Assembly: GCA_015832175.1 (NCBI GenBank) | Contig: WJXW01000006.1 | Coordinates: 1,860,001-1,924,000, forward strand | Origin: Paraphaeosphaeria minitans | Taxonomy: Eukaryota; Ascomycota; Dothideomycetes; Pleosporales; Didymosphaeriaceae | Length of the DNA: 64,000 bases | Direction: 5' to 3' | Shown here: in pieces, positions 35,150-48,334 of the stretch | How the letters are laid out: every line of letters starts with the position of its first letter | Position numbering within the stretch: the first letter of the stretch is position 1 | Position numbers and translations under genes: made by a program | The notes under the pieces: generated by a model | Databases searched by the model: none | Told to the model about the DNA's origin: nothing | Seen by the model: only the letters and a program-made list of their open reading frames with translations

Positions 35150-38100
35150 AACAGATGTCTTTTTTAGGCCTAAACTTAGACAAGAAAACGCCTTTATTAA
35201 ATTAAATACTATAGTAAGTATAGTATTAATTAAGCTACTAGTATAGCTTAAAAGAATATAGGCTTAAGCTCTTATAGACTTAGAAGTAGAAAAGAACTTT
35301 ATATCTTATTAGATAGTAAGATAAGTAGGACTTATAATATTAGAGAAAGAAGTACCCTATATTGTCTATATCGCGAATAGATCCCTAATGCCTAAGGCAC
35401 CTTAAATATACTAAGAGGTTACTACTACAATATTAGTCTAAGGATATAGAGAGGAACTTACTTTAGATATCTTACTAGGATCTAAGCATAAGTTAGTTTT
35501 AGAATTATCTTAGTTAATAATACACAACCCGCAGATTAACTAGGGTATAAAGAAAATATTATTTAAACGCTGTAATTATATATTATAAGTAAAGCCTATA
35601 TATTAACTAAAAATAATAGTAGATAAGGGAGTTATTAATAATATAATACCGCGATAGATAGTTAAAAAATAGAAACACACCTTAGTAGACGCTAGTAGGA
35701 ACCACTAGGTTAAGAAGTGTAAGAAGGAGGATAATAGTATACCCTTTACCTTACTAAGAGAGTATAGGAAATAGACATATATATTTATAGAAAAGGAAGG
35801 AAAAGTAAACCTACCTAAACATTAACCCTAGGATCTTATAATAGACCTAGAAGAAGGGAAGACGCCACCCTTTAGACTACTATATAGTAAGATAGGAGAA
35901 GAACTCCTTAAAGAACGTGATTTTATTAAGATAAACCTTAAGAAAGGATATATATAACTATTAAAGTTACTAGCAGCAAGCCCTTTTATGTTTATTAAGA
36001 AAAAGGATAGATTAGATAGACTATACGTTAACTACTAATAACTTAATAATATAATAATAAAGAACTAATATCTACTACTAAATATTATAGAGTTATAAGA
36101 TTAACTATCTTAAGCTAAGATATTCACAATAATAGATCTAAGAGATAGTTACTACCTTATATAAATTAAGAAAGGTAAAGAATAGAAAACAGCGTTTTAA
36201 TTACGCTATAGACTATTTAAATATAAGGTTATGCCTTTTAGACTTATAAACGCACTAGCAGCTTTTATAGCGCTTATTAACAACGTACTCTACAAACATC
36301 TAGATATATTTATTATTACGTATATAGACAATATCCTTGTCTTTTCTAAAAACAAATTAGACTATACTAAGTATATATAGATAGTACTAGAAGCACTAGA
36401 CAAAGCATGCCTTTACATTAAACTTAAGAAATGTAAGTTTAACGTTAAATAACTTAAATTCCTAGGACACATTATTACTATAGAAGGAATTAAGATAGCA
36501 CTAAGTAAAGTCAAATACATTAAGAACTAGCTAATACTAAAGACAGCAAAGAACATCTAAGAATTTTTAGGATTCTATAGATTTAATTAACAATTTATCT
36601 AAAATTACATAAAAGTTATAATACCTTTAATAAATTTTATAAAGAAGGACATACCCTTTAAATAGATAGATAAGTGCAGAATGTTATTCTAACTTTTTAA
36701 AATAGTATGTATTATAGAACCTGTTCTTATTTATTTTAGAAGCGATAAACCACTACACTTTAAAATAGACGCTAGCGATCTTACGCTAGGCGCCTACGCT
36801 AAATAAGAATATAATAGTAAATAGCACCTAATTGCCTATTACTTATACAAATTTAATAACGCTAAAACATAATATAACGTATATAACAAAGAACTCTACG
36901 CTATTATTAAAGTCTTAAAGCACTAGAGGATTTATACGCTTAGTTACTTAACGCTAGAAATCTATATAGATTATAAGAACCTTCTAAGGCTTATAACAAT
37001 AAAAGAACTTACGCTATAATAATAAAGATAGTTATAAACCACTAGGTAGTATAAGTTTAAAATTATCTATATAGCTAGGAAAGAAAATAGCAGAGTAGAC
37101 GCTCTTAGCTAACAAAGTAATCTAGTAAGAGAAAAGGTAAAAACCTTTTCTGTAATCCTTTGTAAAGCTAAAGATAGATCTCTAGAACTAATAGCAGAAC
37201 TAAATTAACTTTTAGTAATTAACTAAGAAGTTTTAGAATATCTATAGACTAAGATTATCTAATAATACCATAATAACCCTATGTATAGACACCTAGGCAT
37301 TATAAAGATAATAGAACTTATCTAAAGGAATTATACCTTTAAAGGAATTAAGGAAGCTATAATAACTTATATCTATAAATGTGCAGAATACTAAAGAAAC
37401 AAACATAGTATATATCTCAAATATAGAGAGATATAAGTAATTAGAATACTAATAGCACTATAGGAAGACATCGCTATAGATTTTATTATAGGAATTCTAA
37501 ACTCTAAGGATCTAATAATAGAAATTAAATATAACAGTATACTAGTAATAGTCTACTAACTAACTAAGTATATTAAGCTTATTCTATACCTTAAAAGAAT
37601 AATAGTAAAAGAACTCGCTTTTCTTATCCTAGATAAACTAATTAGATACCACAGAATCCCAAAAATAATTATTAGCAATAGAGACAAGCTCTTTATATTA
37701 AATTATTAGATAACGCTTATAGTACTACTTAGAACGAAATAAAAGCTATTAACAGCTTACTATCTATAAACAGACGGATAGACAGAACGTATAAACTAAA
37801 CTATAGAAACGTACCTACGCATCTACTATAATAGTTAGAAGAATAACTAGGTTTTATTACTACCTATGGCACAGTTAGCCTATAATAACAAAGTATTAGT
37901 AGTATTAGGACATACACTATTCTATATAAACTACAGAAGACACCTACATCTCTTTAACCAATAATTTCCTACAATAATTAAAGCAAAAGAAGCCATAGAT
38001 ATAGTAGAAAATATAAAGAAAATACACTAATAACTCTAAGAGAATCTAGAGAAAGCTTAACAGCAATTAATTTTATATTAAAATAGAAAACGAAAAATGG

Positions 38101-38555
38101 CACCTTAGCTAAAGAAAGGGGATAAAGTATATCTGCTTATAAAGAACCTTTAAACTTAGAAGAGAAAATACAGGAAACTAGATTATATTAAAGTTAGACT
38201 ATTTTACATTTCTAAGTAAATATTACTAGTGAACTGTAAGTTGGAACTACTACTAGATATAAAGATACACCTAGTATTCTACGTATCACTACTAGAACTA
38301 GCAGACCCTAATATACTAGTTAAAACCACCTTCTACTACTAGACTAAGGAAGAAAATAAATTTAAGGTTAAAAGAATTCTAGAATATAATTAGTATAATA
38401 ACACGTACCTTGTTAAGTGGAAAGGTTACCTATATAGCAAAAACACCTAGGAACTAAAAAACAATCTAGGAAACTGTTAGTAAAAGATTAAAGAATTCTA
38501 CTAGAAACAACTAGAACGCACCTAGGAATTACTACTAGCATAAGGGCTAGCCTAT
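35150..38555 (+). pseudogene. Element D pol remnant with chromodomain
   Basis: Protease ALIDLEVEKNFI near 35,268-35,305 (DSGAEKNFI expected). Reverse transcriptase at about 35,980-36,520 with LYVNY, IIDLRDSYYLI and ITYIDNILVFSKNK at 36,313-36,354 (YVDD turned to YIDN). RNase H at about 36,755-37,020. Integrase at about 37,265-38,100 with IDFITGILNS. A chromodomain at about 38,366-38,480 reads YLVKWKGYLYSKNT, which tethers integration to chromatin in chromoviruses. Stops are TAG/TAA at expected Gln/Trp codons. Confidence 0.88.
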
Positions 38556-38569
38556 AAGATAGACTAGTT

Positions 38570-39100
38570 AATTACCTTAGCGCCTAATAGCGCGTTAAGA
38601 TTTATTAATATAGTAGCCTACGCTAGTTCCTCCTGCGCCTTAAGCGCTTCTAACTTGTCTATAGTACTTATGCTATAATTAAATAATTCTTATTCTTTTT
38701 AACGTAATTTCTTTTACTAATTACATAAGCGCGCTATCTTCTCTTACGCCTAATAGGCGTGAAAGAGAGCTACCTTAGCTAGCTCTTCTTTAATATAGAG
38801 CTTTACCTCCTTTTTAGCCTCTAACTTTTCTAACCTCTCTATTTTAGTATTTATTTTTAAATAATCTAGTAAAGGAATCTCCTTAGGCTTACACTTCTAG
38901 TTTCTCTATCTAACGCAGTTAGTACACTAAAAATATAAAGAAGAAAGGTAATAAGTATATTTCTTCTTAGCGTAGTATAAATAGGTAACTATTGCAAAAA
39001 CGTAGTCTTTTTTAAGATAATTAGCTTAACTATAGTAATATTAAATAGAATAAGATAATAACTTTATAGGTAGTTAACTTATAAGGATATTAAGCTTAGA
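38570..39100 (-). pseudogene. Antisense Cys-cluster/coiled-coil frame of element D
   Basis: On the strand opposite to gag-pol, a frame runs from near the 3' LTR towards the chromodomain. It shows a first cluster fitting C-x2-C-x4-C-x-C (several Cys now Tyr; the Tyr at 38972-38974 is still Cys in element C). A second cluster C-x2-C-x7-C follows at about 38,891-38,926 (CTNC...KC). After KPKEIPLLDYLKI comes a charged helical region with IERLEKLEAKKEVKL and IDKLEALKA, a likely coiled coil. Internal stops are TAG/TAA only at Gln/Trp-like positions. I cannot name the protein; the pattern recurs in C, E and F. Confidence 0.65.
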
Positions 39101-39112
39101 GAGGGAGGATAA

Positions 39113-39568
39113 TATTAGGATCTAGCTATATATAAGTAGTAGGGCGCGAGCTTATTAGACTACTAGTCTACTAGAGTTAGCTAACTAAGTAGTTAAATAA
39201 TAGGTTATAGGTCCTAAAAGTCCTAAGGACCGCATAGGCCTTGCCTGTATAGGAACTCTAGGACGCGTGGGACTCGCCCGCACAGGACTCTAGGACATAT
39301 AGGACTCTAGGACATATAGGACTCTAGGACATATAGGATTCTAGGATGTGTGGGACTACTTAGTATATAGGAACGCAAGAATAAGCTTCTTATACTTATA
39401 TTTAATCTATTTATTAATCTATTATTTAGATTCTAGTAGACTAAATTATTAACTTGTTACACTTTATAAGATATTATTATATTAACAAGACCTTCTACCT
39501 TCTGTAAGTACTCCTGCCCAAGAACTAACCTTAACCCTTTAGGACTAGCTACCCTCTTGGATTTAACA
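39113..39568 (+). repeat. Element D 3' LTR (U3 type 1)
   Basis: 456 bp, starting TATTAGGATC (TG mutated to TA) and ending TTTAACA. It matches 32852-33307 with mostly transition differences. Confidence 0.95.
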
Positions 39569-39573
39569 AGCGC

Positions 39574-40135
39574 TTATAAAGCTAAGAGATAATTAGGAGC
39601 GTAATTTACCTATAGTAGTATAGGCTAAAAGGGTTTTAATTTAATAAAGCATAGGGTTAGCACCTATAGAGATAATAACTAGTATTTAACCTATATTACC
39701 TATTAAACTAGCGATTAAAAGCTGGCAGACCCTACTATAGTTAGAGGTAGAAAACTAATTAGATCTACTTGCCCTAAGGGCTGAGCAGTTAGAATAGAGA
39801 GGTAATAAACTTTTAGAGGCACTATCTAGGTTAAAAAGAATGCGCCTTAAGGGAGTAGAGTAATAGGACTTTAGTAAAGCCTATTAATAAGACTTTTATA
39901 AAGGAGATCTAGTGCTAGTTTAGGATTTAATTAGGGCTATAGACAAGTTAATAGCTATAAAGATAAGGGATTACTAGCTAGGCCTTTACTAAATCTCTAT
40001 TAACTACCCTAACTAGTTATATTACTAACTAGAAGAGCTTAATAGAGCTATATTCTAGTATACTATATATAGTAACTGCCTTAAGCGCTTCTACTAGCAC
40101 ACCCTAGATAATAAAGCTTAGGTACTAAAAAGAAA
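39574..40135 (+). pseudogene. Element B pol remnant, right part (integrase C-terminus)
   Basis: The integrase frame of B resumes after element D. KGDLVLV, followed by LGLYQISINYPN and LKRF near 40,080, is the usual C-terminal domain of Ty3-type integrases (GDLVLVRD ... LGPYRV ... RLKRF). It ends near 40,135. Confidence 0.75.
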
Positions 40136-42462
40136 GATAAGGATTGTGCCTAAAGACCTACTAATTAACTCTTAAACCCTACTACTAAAGCTGCCAGAAC
40201 TACTACGCTATTAAGAGGTTAAATAGAGGGAAGAGTATAGTAATTCTAGCTTAGAAGTTAAGAATAGCCTTATAAGAACTAGAAGGGTAGAGTAGAAGAA
40301 GGAACTCTAATAGGCTATTATACTACCTATATAGACAAGAGGTAATTCACTAAAGGTGGTTATTTTAAAGAGAGCAGAAGTATTAGATTTTAATATAGAC
40401 TAAAATATATCTACTTTAGAGTCTAATATTATATTAAACTAGCCTCATCCTTTCCTAATACAGAATTAGGAAAGCTAACTATAGGCAGTTAGTAAAGAGA
40501 GAGAGAAAGGAAGAAAAAAAAATAGAGAATACCTAATTACTAGCTAAAGACATATTAAGGCACTAATTATTATCCTCCTTATTATTAATAGTAATATTAT
40601 CTCTATAGTAGCAGCTGGACTAATAAGTATTTAGGGTTTAGGGCTCTATAGAGCTAGAGGCCCTAGTTACTTTAAACTAAAAAAGTGATCTAGCACGATT
40701 TTAGGTAGCCTAATTAATAGACTACTAATAAGGTAAGAGAGAACTAGAATAAGAATACTAGAAATAAGTAGATTAAGAGGATAGTTAAGGCTAAAAAGAA
40801 GTATTCTCCCTAGTAGAAGAATCTAGGCGTATATGTAATCTAGAACTAGGCAATCTATAATTAGAGCTAGAATAAAAACCCCCTTAAGCTAGAGGACTAA
40901 AACCCTAAAATAATAAAGCACTACTAAGAAGAGACTAGAGAGAACCTCTAGAAGACTTTTAAGAATAATTTTAAAAGGCTGCTAAAGAAAGAGGACTATA
41001 GTTTATAGTAATAGTATATTAGGGTTCTATAGACTCCCTAGGAATAGGAGTATTAAAGGTAAAAACAGCCTTAGAAGTATAACTAGAAAGAGCCTAAGAG
41101 TAAGTTATACTAATAGGAAGGATATTAGCAGCTAAAATAATATTATCTATAGAAGAACTAGTGCTAGGGTTAGCTAGCTTACCTAAAAGGAAAGAGATAT
41201 TAGCTTAGGTAATAAGGAATTAGGACTAGAACTTATAATAAAAAGAGTAAGAAATATAGTTACTATTTATCTAGCACTTATTACATCCTCCCTAGTTTTA
41301 GTAGCTTACTTTCTAGATAGGAAACACTATATTTACTACTAAAATAGAGCTTACTCCTTCTACTCTTATTCTAGTAGTAGGTGCAGTAATAGTTAATTAG
41401 AGAAAAGAAGGAAAATAAAAGGAGCTAGCAGTATACTAAATACTTATATTAATATTAGTATTATAGTATCTACGCTTTAATAGAGCCTCCCTAGTGCCTA
41501 AGCTAAAGAACTTAGTAATAGTCTTTGCTTTAGTATTACTAATATTAAAGTGCTAAATAGTAAGGTCTAAATAGCTATTATTCTTGTAGACACTAGCAGT
41601 GCAAAGAATAAGATCTAGGGTAATACCCTATATATCTAGGCTATAGATAAAGTAAGCCAGTTTATGTAAAAATTACAGTTTACACGCTAATTAGCCCTCG
41701 TCCTTATTAGGAAGGTTAGTAATAAGATATAAAAGATTTTTAGAATAATATACACTACTTAATAATGTACTCCTTAGTAGACTTAGAAAGGTAGATAAAG
41801 AGGTCTACCTTTATATTACTAGTAGGGCCACGCTTATTTAGGTTATTACTACTCTTCCTACTACTAACACTAGAAGTGGCTATTCTATCTAGGGTATAGT
41901 TAACTATAGCTATAACTATAGTAGAGTTATTAAACAGGTATTAAAAGGACTAAAAGAGAGGGAGGAGAATAGGAGTAAGAGTTAGGAGAAGAATAGAGTA
42001 GAAGAAATTCTAGAGTTATATATTCTAAAGATTAAGCGTAGGCTACCTAAGTGGCTTAGTAGAAGTGTTTGTAAGAGGATATTACTACAATATTACTATT
42101 TAATATACTAAAAGGTCTATAAATAATTTTAATTATAGGGATATAAGTAGTAGATAGACGATAGGTTAGCAGTTAGGATAATTAAGTATAGTTAGTTAGC
42201 TAGAGGCTAAAGTAAAATTATAGGTCTAGAATTAGACTAACGCTACGTCGCTACCTAATATGTAAAGAAGTTAACAAATAACTTTAATTATAGGGATATA
42301 AGTAGTAGATAGGCGATAGGTTAGTAGGTAGGATAATTAGGTAAAAGTGGCTAGCTAAGAATTAAAGAAATTATAGGTCTAGGAAGTAACTACTAATAAG
42401 GTGTTAAAAGGGTAGTAAGGTAGTAGGCTTAAGGAACTAAGCCTAGAAGAGAGGGAGAAAAA
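40136..42462 (+). other. Unassigned 2.3-kb region after pol in element B
   Basis: This is much longer than a normal 3' untranslated region of a gypsy element. On the same strand as pol, readable frames with few stops appear: a helical stretch near 41,060-41,220 (ILSIEELVLGLASLPKRKEI), a protease-like ILVDTSSAKNKI at about 41,580-41,610, and a Lys/Arg/Glu-rich segment at 41,750-42,100 (KQVLKGLKEREE, ILKIKRRLPKWL). The frame shifts at least once. It may be an extra ORF of this element or a captured fragment. I do not recognise it. Confidence 0.5.
42125..42385 (+). repeat. Two-copy tandem repeat near the element B 3' LTR
   Basis: Two copies with a period near 155 bp start at about 42,125 and 42,280 (ATTATAGGGATATAAGTAG in both) and end in ATTATAGGTCTAG. 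They lie just upstream of the polypurine tract. Confidence 0.8.
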
Positions 42463-42630
42463 TGTAGTGTAAAGGTTGGCCTATAATAGAGAATTAGAGA
42501 AATATAGGACTAATTAGCTGTTGTTTAAGATAGCTAATTAGGGAATAGATAAGAAAAGAGACAGAGCGTAAACTAGAGAAGACATAAGGGGACCTAATAG
42601 ATAATTAGAGTAGTTGGATTTGTATAATAG
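42463..42630 (+). repeat. Element B 3' LTR, truncated by element C
   Basis: 168 bp starting TGTAGTGTAAAGG, preceded by GAGGGAGAAAAA. It stops at TATAATAG, where element C begins. The rest of the LTR would lie beyond the window. Confidence 0.9.
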
Positions 42631-43042
42631 TGTTAAGATCCAAAGGCTAGGCCTCCTAGAATCTTTATATGTATCTACATTCGTTATTTAAGCGGCACGG
42701 CACAAGAGGTTATATAACCTAATTAGTGTGATTAGAGCGCTAAGATAACTAATTAGACTAAGCACTTAATATACTAAATAACTAATTAGTACTTAATTAG
42801 TTTAATTAGAGTTATTAGTAGACTAATTACTTAAAGTATATAGGAACGTAAGAATAGGCTCTCTATAACTTATGTTTAATCTATTTATTAATCTATTGTT
42901 TAGATTCTAGTAAACTATATTGTTAACTTGTTACACTTTATAAGATACTATTATATTAATAAGACCTTCCACCTTCTATAAGTACTCCTGCCTAAGAACT
43001 AACCTTAACCCTTTAGGACTAGCTACCCTCTTAGATTTAATA
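42631..43042 (+). repeat. Element C 5' LTR (U3 type 2)
   Basis: 412 bp, the same length as the LTR of F at 60028-60439 and its reverse complement apart from RIP-type changes. U3 is rich in CTAATTAG-like motifs. The shared TATA-R-U5 part starts at about 42,835 with AGTATATAGG. Confidence 0.92.
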
Positions 43043-43079
43043 TTTTAAACACTTTTAATATAAGTACTTTATAAACTCC

Positions 43080-44000
43080 TACTTCTTCTACAGCTTTAGG
43101 TGCTGCTAAGATTACTCTTATAAAAGATAGTAGTAAGGTGTATAAACCTAATCTCTACTTTAGCAAATAATTTTAAACTAACGTCTAGATTCTCTAGTTA
43201 GACCTCTACTTCTTTAACTTAGACAAATTTCTTAAAAATAAGAAAAAAGTTATCTTTATAGTAATAAATATGTAAGGAGATATAGAATTATAGATCTATC
43301 CCTATTTTAAAAAGTACCTAGGAATAGACTATAATAATAATAACAACAATTACGTAAACCAACACGCTAATATAGTTAATATTATTAAAGATTATAATAA
43401 CTTTAAGAAATGCCTTAAATAACTCTTTAGAATTACTAATAAGGACTCTATTATAAAAGTAAAGATTTAGACTATAACTTAGAAATAATTAGTAGCTAAG
43501 TATATAGCTAAGTTTTATAGGTACGCTGTGCAGCTTAACTAGGATAATAAATCTCTTTAGGATATATACAAATAAGGACTTAAATAGAAACTATATAAGG
43601 AACTCTTGCGTAGTAGTGCGTAAATTACTAATCTTAAAAAACTGTACAAAGAAACTATTAGAATTAATAAAGAATAGTTTTTACTGTAATAAGAGCTCTA
43701 CTAAAATTCTAGGACAATAAGCTTTAGATAACTAGTAAAAGTAGTTTATAAGAACCCTGTTAGAATTGTCTAAAAATAATAGCTAAGGAACTACTAGAGA
43801 TACAAACTAATAGAAGATGTCTAGTTTAACTATATAGGTAAAGGAAAAAGAGGAAGAATAGGCCCTAAGTAGCCTAATAAACGCGTCTCTAATAGAAGTT
43901 AATAACTAATAACTAAAACCTATAAATGCTTTATATGTAGTAAACTAGGCTATATAGCTAAGAACTATAAATTAAAGAATAAAGTCTATTAAACTAAATT
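43080..44000 (+). pseudogene. Element C gag remnant
   Basis: Collinear with gag of D, with the zinc knuckle at about 43,925-43,970 (KCFICSKLGYIAKNY, two Cys kept). It has more TAG/TAA stops than D in several blocks. Confidence 0.78.
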
Positions 44001-44899
44001 AAATATACTAACTATTAAGGACTAAGAACCTAATAAGGAATAGGAAATTATTATAACGCTATTTAGTTACTAACGCGTTACACTAGAGTAAAGTAAGTAA
44101 TTAGATTTACCTAACTTATAACTATACAAAGATCTAAAAGATAACTCTAATATATATTATAATATAGAAGATATAGAAGAGATACTAAGATCTCCTACTC
44201 CTTACTTACAAAGTAGGCAGGAAGAAGACAACCTTATATTACCTAAGTATAAACTAAATGTTTAAGACTATATAGAACTCTACTATACACTAAAAGGAAT
44301 GCAACCCTACAAAAATAAGGAATTAGACTATATACTAAAGTACTACCTAGACCACTAAAATCCTATACACTAATTCAATATATGGACGCATTGCGAAGAA
44401 CTAATATATATATAATATAAGACAGAAAAAAAGGAGAATAAGAAATAACCTAGAAAGAAACTGCGCTATAGATAGATATAGATAGACTACCCTATCGCAG
44501 CCTATAATAAACACCTCTAGGATAAATAATAAGTAAAATACTTTCTTTACCTTACGCTAAAGGGCAATAAATACTATAATATACTTATTAATAGAGACTA
44601 TATATAACTATACTAGTACACGTGTCTAAACTATGACTGTAAATACTACTATATAGCTAAATATTTGAACAGCTTTGTAAACTGCCCTATGTAAGAAGTA
44701 ATAATAGAACTACTAATTTAACTAGTATATAGGAACAGTGAAGACCGCAGGAGGAAAAATAGTAGAACATTCTTATAGAAAGAAGAAGACGATCTACATA
44801 AGCTATATACTTAAGAATAATAATAGAAGCAGATACTTAGAAACGCATACTAGGCACTAGAACTTAATTATAACTTATATAAATAGATATCTTTTTTAG

Positions 44900-47800
44900 G
44901 CCTAAACTTAGATAAAAAAACGCCTTTATTAAATTAAATACTATAGTAAGTATAGCATTAGTTAAGCTACTAGTATAGTTTAAAGGAATATAGGCTTAAG
45001 CTCTTATAGACTTAAAAGTAGGAAGGAACTTTATATCTTACTAAATAGTAAAATAAGCAGGACTTATAATATTAAAGAAAAAAGTACCCTATATTATCTA
45101 TATTGTAAATGGATCCCTAATGCCTAAGACACTTTAGATATACTAGGAGGTTATAACTATAATAACAGTCTAAGGACATAGAAAGAAACTTACTTTAGAT
45201 GTCTTACTAGGATTTAAGTATAAGTTAGTTTTAGAATTACCTTAGTTAATAATACATAACCCGCAGATTAACAAAGGTATAAAAAGAATATTATTTAAAC
45301 ACTGCAATTATATATTATAAGCAAAGCCTATATATTAACTAAAAATAATAGTAGATAAGGGAGTTATTAATAATATAATACTACAACAGATAGTTAAAAA
45401 ACAAAAGTATACCTTAGCAGACGCTAGTAGGAACTACTAGATTAAGAAGTGCAAGAAGGAGGATAATAGTACACCTCTTACCTTACTAAGAGAGTATAGG
45501 AAATAGACATATATATTTACAAAGAAAGAAGGAAAAGCAAACCTACTAGAATATTAACCCTAGAATTTTATAATAAATCTAGAAAAAGGGAAGATGCCAC
45601 CCTTTAGACTACTATATAGTAAGACAGGAAAAGAACTCCTTAAAGAAAGTAATTTTATTAAAATAAACCTTAAGAAGGAATATATATATAACTATTAAAG
45701 TTACTAGTAGTAAGCCCTTTTATGTTTATTAAGAAAAAGGATAGATTAGACAGACTATATATTAACTACTAATAACTTAATAATATAATAATAAAAAACT
45801 AATATTTACTACTAAACATTATAGAGTTATAAGATTAACTATCTTAAGCTAAGATATTCATAATAATAAATCTAAGAGACAGTTACTACCTTATATAAAT
45901 TAAGAAAGGTAAAGAATAGAAAATAGCGTTTTGATCACGCTATAGACTATTTAAATACAAGGTAATGCCTTTTAGACTTATAAACGCACTAGCAGCTTTT
46001 ATAGCACTTATTAATAATGTACTCTATAAACATCTAGACATATTTGTTATTATGTATATAGACAATATCCTTGTCTTTTCTAAAAACAAATTAGACTACA
46101 CTAAGTATATATAAAGAGTACTAGAAGCACTAGACAAAGCATGCCTTTATATTAAAGTTAAGAAATGTAAGTTTAATATTAAATAACTTAAATTTCTAGA
46201 ACATATTATTACTATAGAAGGAATTAAGATAGCACTAAGTAAAATTAAATATATTAAGAACTAGCTAATTCTAAGAATAGCTAAGAATATCTAAGAATTC
46301 TTAGTATTCTATAGATTTAACTAATAATTTATCTAAGATTACGTAAAGGTTACAATACCCTTAATAAATTTTATAAAGAAGGACGTACCCTTTAAATAGA
46401 TAAATAAATGCGGAATGTTATTCTAACTCCTAAAAGACAGTATACATTATAGAACCTATTCTTGTTTATTTTAGAAGTAATAAACCACTATAATTTAAAA
46501 CAGACGCTAGCGATCTTACGCTAGGCGCCTACACTAAATAAGAACGTAATAGTAAATAGCACCTAATTACTTACTACTTATACAAATTTAATAACGCTAA
46601 AACACAATACAACGTATATAATAAAGAACTCTACGCTATTATTAAAGCCTTAAAGCACTAGAGGATCTACGCACTTAGTTACTTAACGCTAGAAATCTAT
46701 ATAAATTATAAGAACTTTTTAAGGTTCACGATAATAAAAGAACTTACGCTATAATAATAAAAATAGTTGTAGACTACTAGGCAGTGTAAGTTTAAAATTA
46801 TCTATATAGCTAGAAAAGAAAATAGCAGAGCAGACGCTCTTAGCTAATAAAGTAATCTAGTAAAAGAAAAAGTAAAAACCTTCTTCGCAATCCTTTACAA
46901 AGCTAAAAATAGATCTCTAGAACTAATAGTAGAACTAAATTAACTTTTAGTAATTAACTAAGAAGTTATAGAACATCTATAGACTAAAATTATCTAATAA
47001 TACTATAATAACCCTATGTACAGACACCTAGGCATTATAAAAATAATAGAACTTATTTAAAGAAATTACACCTTTAAAGGAATTAAAGAAGCTATAATAA
47101 CTTATATATATAAATGTATAGAATACTAGAGAAATAAACATAGTATATATCTTAAATACAGAAAGATGTAAGTAATTAGAATACTAATAGCACTATAGGA
47201 AGACATTACTATAGATTTTATTACAGGAATTCTAAACTCTAAAGATCTAATAACAGGAATTAAATACAATAGTGTACTAGTAATAGTCTACTAACTAACT
47301 AAGTATATTAAGCTTATTCTATGTCTTAAAAGAATAATAGTAAAGAAACTCGCTTTTCTTATCCTAGACTAACTAATTAGATATTATAGAATCCTAAAAA
47401 TAATTATTAGTAACAGAGATAAGCTTTTCACGTTAAATTACTAGACAACGCTTATAGCCCTACTTAGAACAAAATAAAAGCTATTAACAGCTTACTATCT
47501 ATAAATAGATAGATAGATAGAACGTATAAACTAAACTATAGAAACGTACCTACGTATCTACTGTAATAGTTAGAAAAATAACTAGGTTTTATTACTACCT
47601 ATAGCATAGTTAGCCTATAATAACAAAGTATTAGCAGTATTAGGACATACACTATTCTATATAAACTATAGAAGACACCTATATCTCTTTAATTAACAAT
47701 TTCCTACCACAATTAAAGCAAAAGAAGCTATAAATATAGTAGAAACTATAAAGAAAATACACTAATAACTCTAAAAGAACCTTAAAAAAGCTTAATAGCA

Positions 47801-48320
47801 ATTAATTTCTTACTAAAATTAAAAATATAAAACAGCACTTTAGCTAAAGAAGGGGGATAAAGCATATCTACTTATTAAGAACTTTTTAACTTAGAAGAAA
47901 AAACACAAGAAACTATATTATATTAAGGTTAGACTATTTTACAATTCTAAATAAATATTACTAGTAAACTATAAACTAGAACTACTAGCCAACGCGAAGA
48001 TACACCTATTATTTTATATATCCTTATTAGAACTAGTAGACTTAGAAACGCCAATTAAAACCACCTTCTATTACTAACCTTAGGAAGAAACTAAATTTAA
48101 AGTAGAATAAATCCTATAAGTACACGACGTGTATATAGATATAGAAGTATACCTTATTAAGTAGAAAGGGTATTTGTCTAGTAAAAACATATAGGAACCT
48201 AAAGAAAACCTGTCTAACTATTAATAATAGATAAATAACTTCTACAATTAAACGCTAGAAATTATAAGAAGACAACTATAACGCACTTAGGAATTACTAC
48301 TAGCACAAAGGCTAGCCTAT
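44900..48320 (+). pseudogene. Element C pol remnant with divergent chromodomain
   Basis: Protease, reverse transcriptase (YIDNILVFSKNK near 46,054-46,090), RNase H (about 46,500-46,770) and integrase (about 47,000-47,850) follow D closely. The chromodomain at about 48,090-48,230 differs clearly from those of D, E and F (contains VYLIK-KGYLSSKN after a different lead-in), and similarity to D returns abruptly at about 48,283. Confidence 0.8.
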
Positions 48321-48334
48321 ATAATAGACTACTT

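Larger units (their letters stand above)
32847..39573 (+). mobile_element. Element D: full-length chromodomain Ty3/gypsy element with TSD
   Basis: The element itself is 32852-39568 (6,717 bp). Both LTRs are 456 bp and a 5-bp duplication AGCGC flanks it (32847-32851 and 39569-39573). The 3' LTR is preceded by GAGGGAGGATAA. The order gag, protease, reverse transcriptase, RNase H, integrase, chromodomain marks a chromovirus. It is inserted in the integrase part of element B, whose frame resumes at 39574. It is the best reference copy for C, E and F. Confidence 0.95.
19005..42630 (+). mobile_element. Element B: Ty3/gypsy retrotransposon, host of nested insertions
   Basis: Oldest recognisable element. 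Its LTR starts TGTAGTGTAAAGGTTGGCC at 19005 and again at 42463, the second time right after a purine tract (GAGGGAGAAAAA), which fixes the + orientation. The 5' LTR is split by copia A1 after base 19170 and resumes at 26494. The 3' LTR is cut at 42630 by element C, so the true LTR end and TSD cannot be set. Inside are a leader with tandem repeats, a gag remnant, a full pol remnant split by element D, and a 2.3-kb unassigned region after pol. All frames are broken by TAG/TAA codons. I see no chromodomain in this element. Confidence 0.85.
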
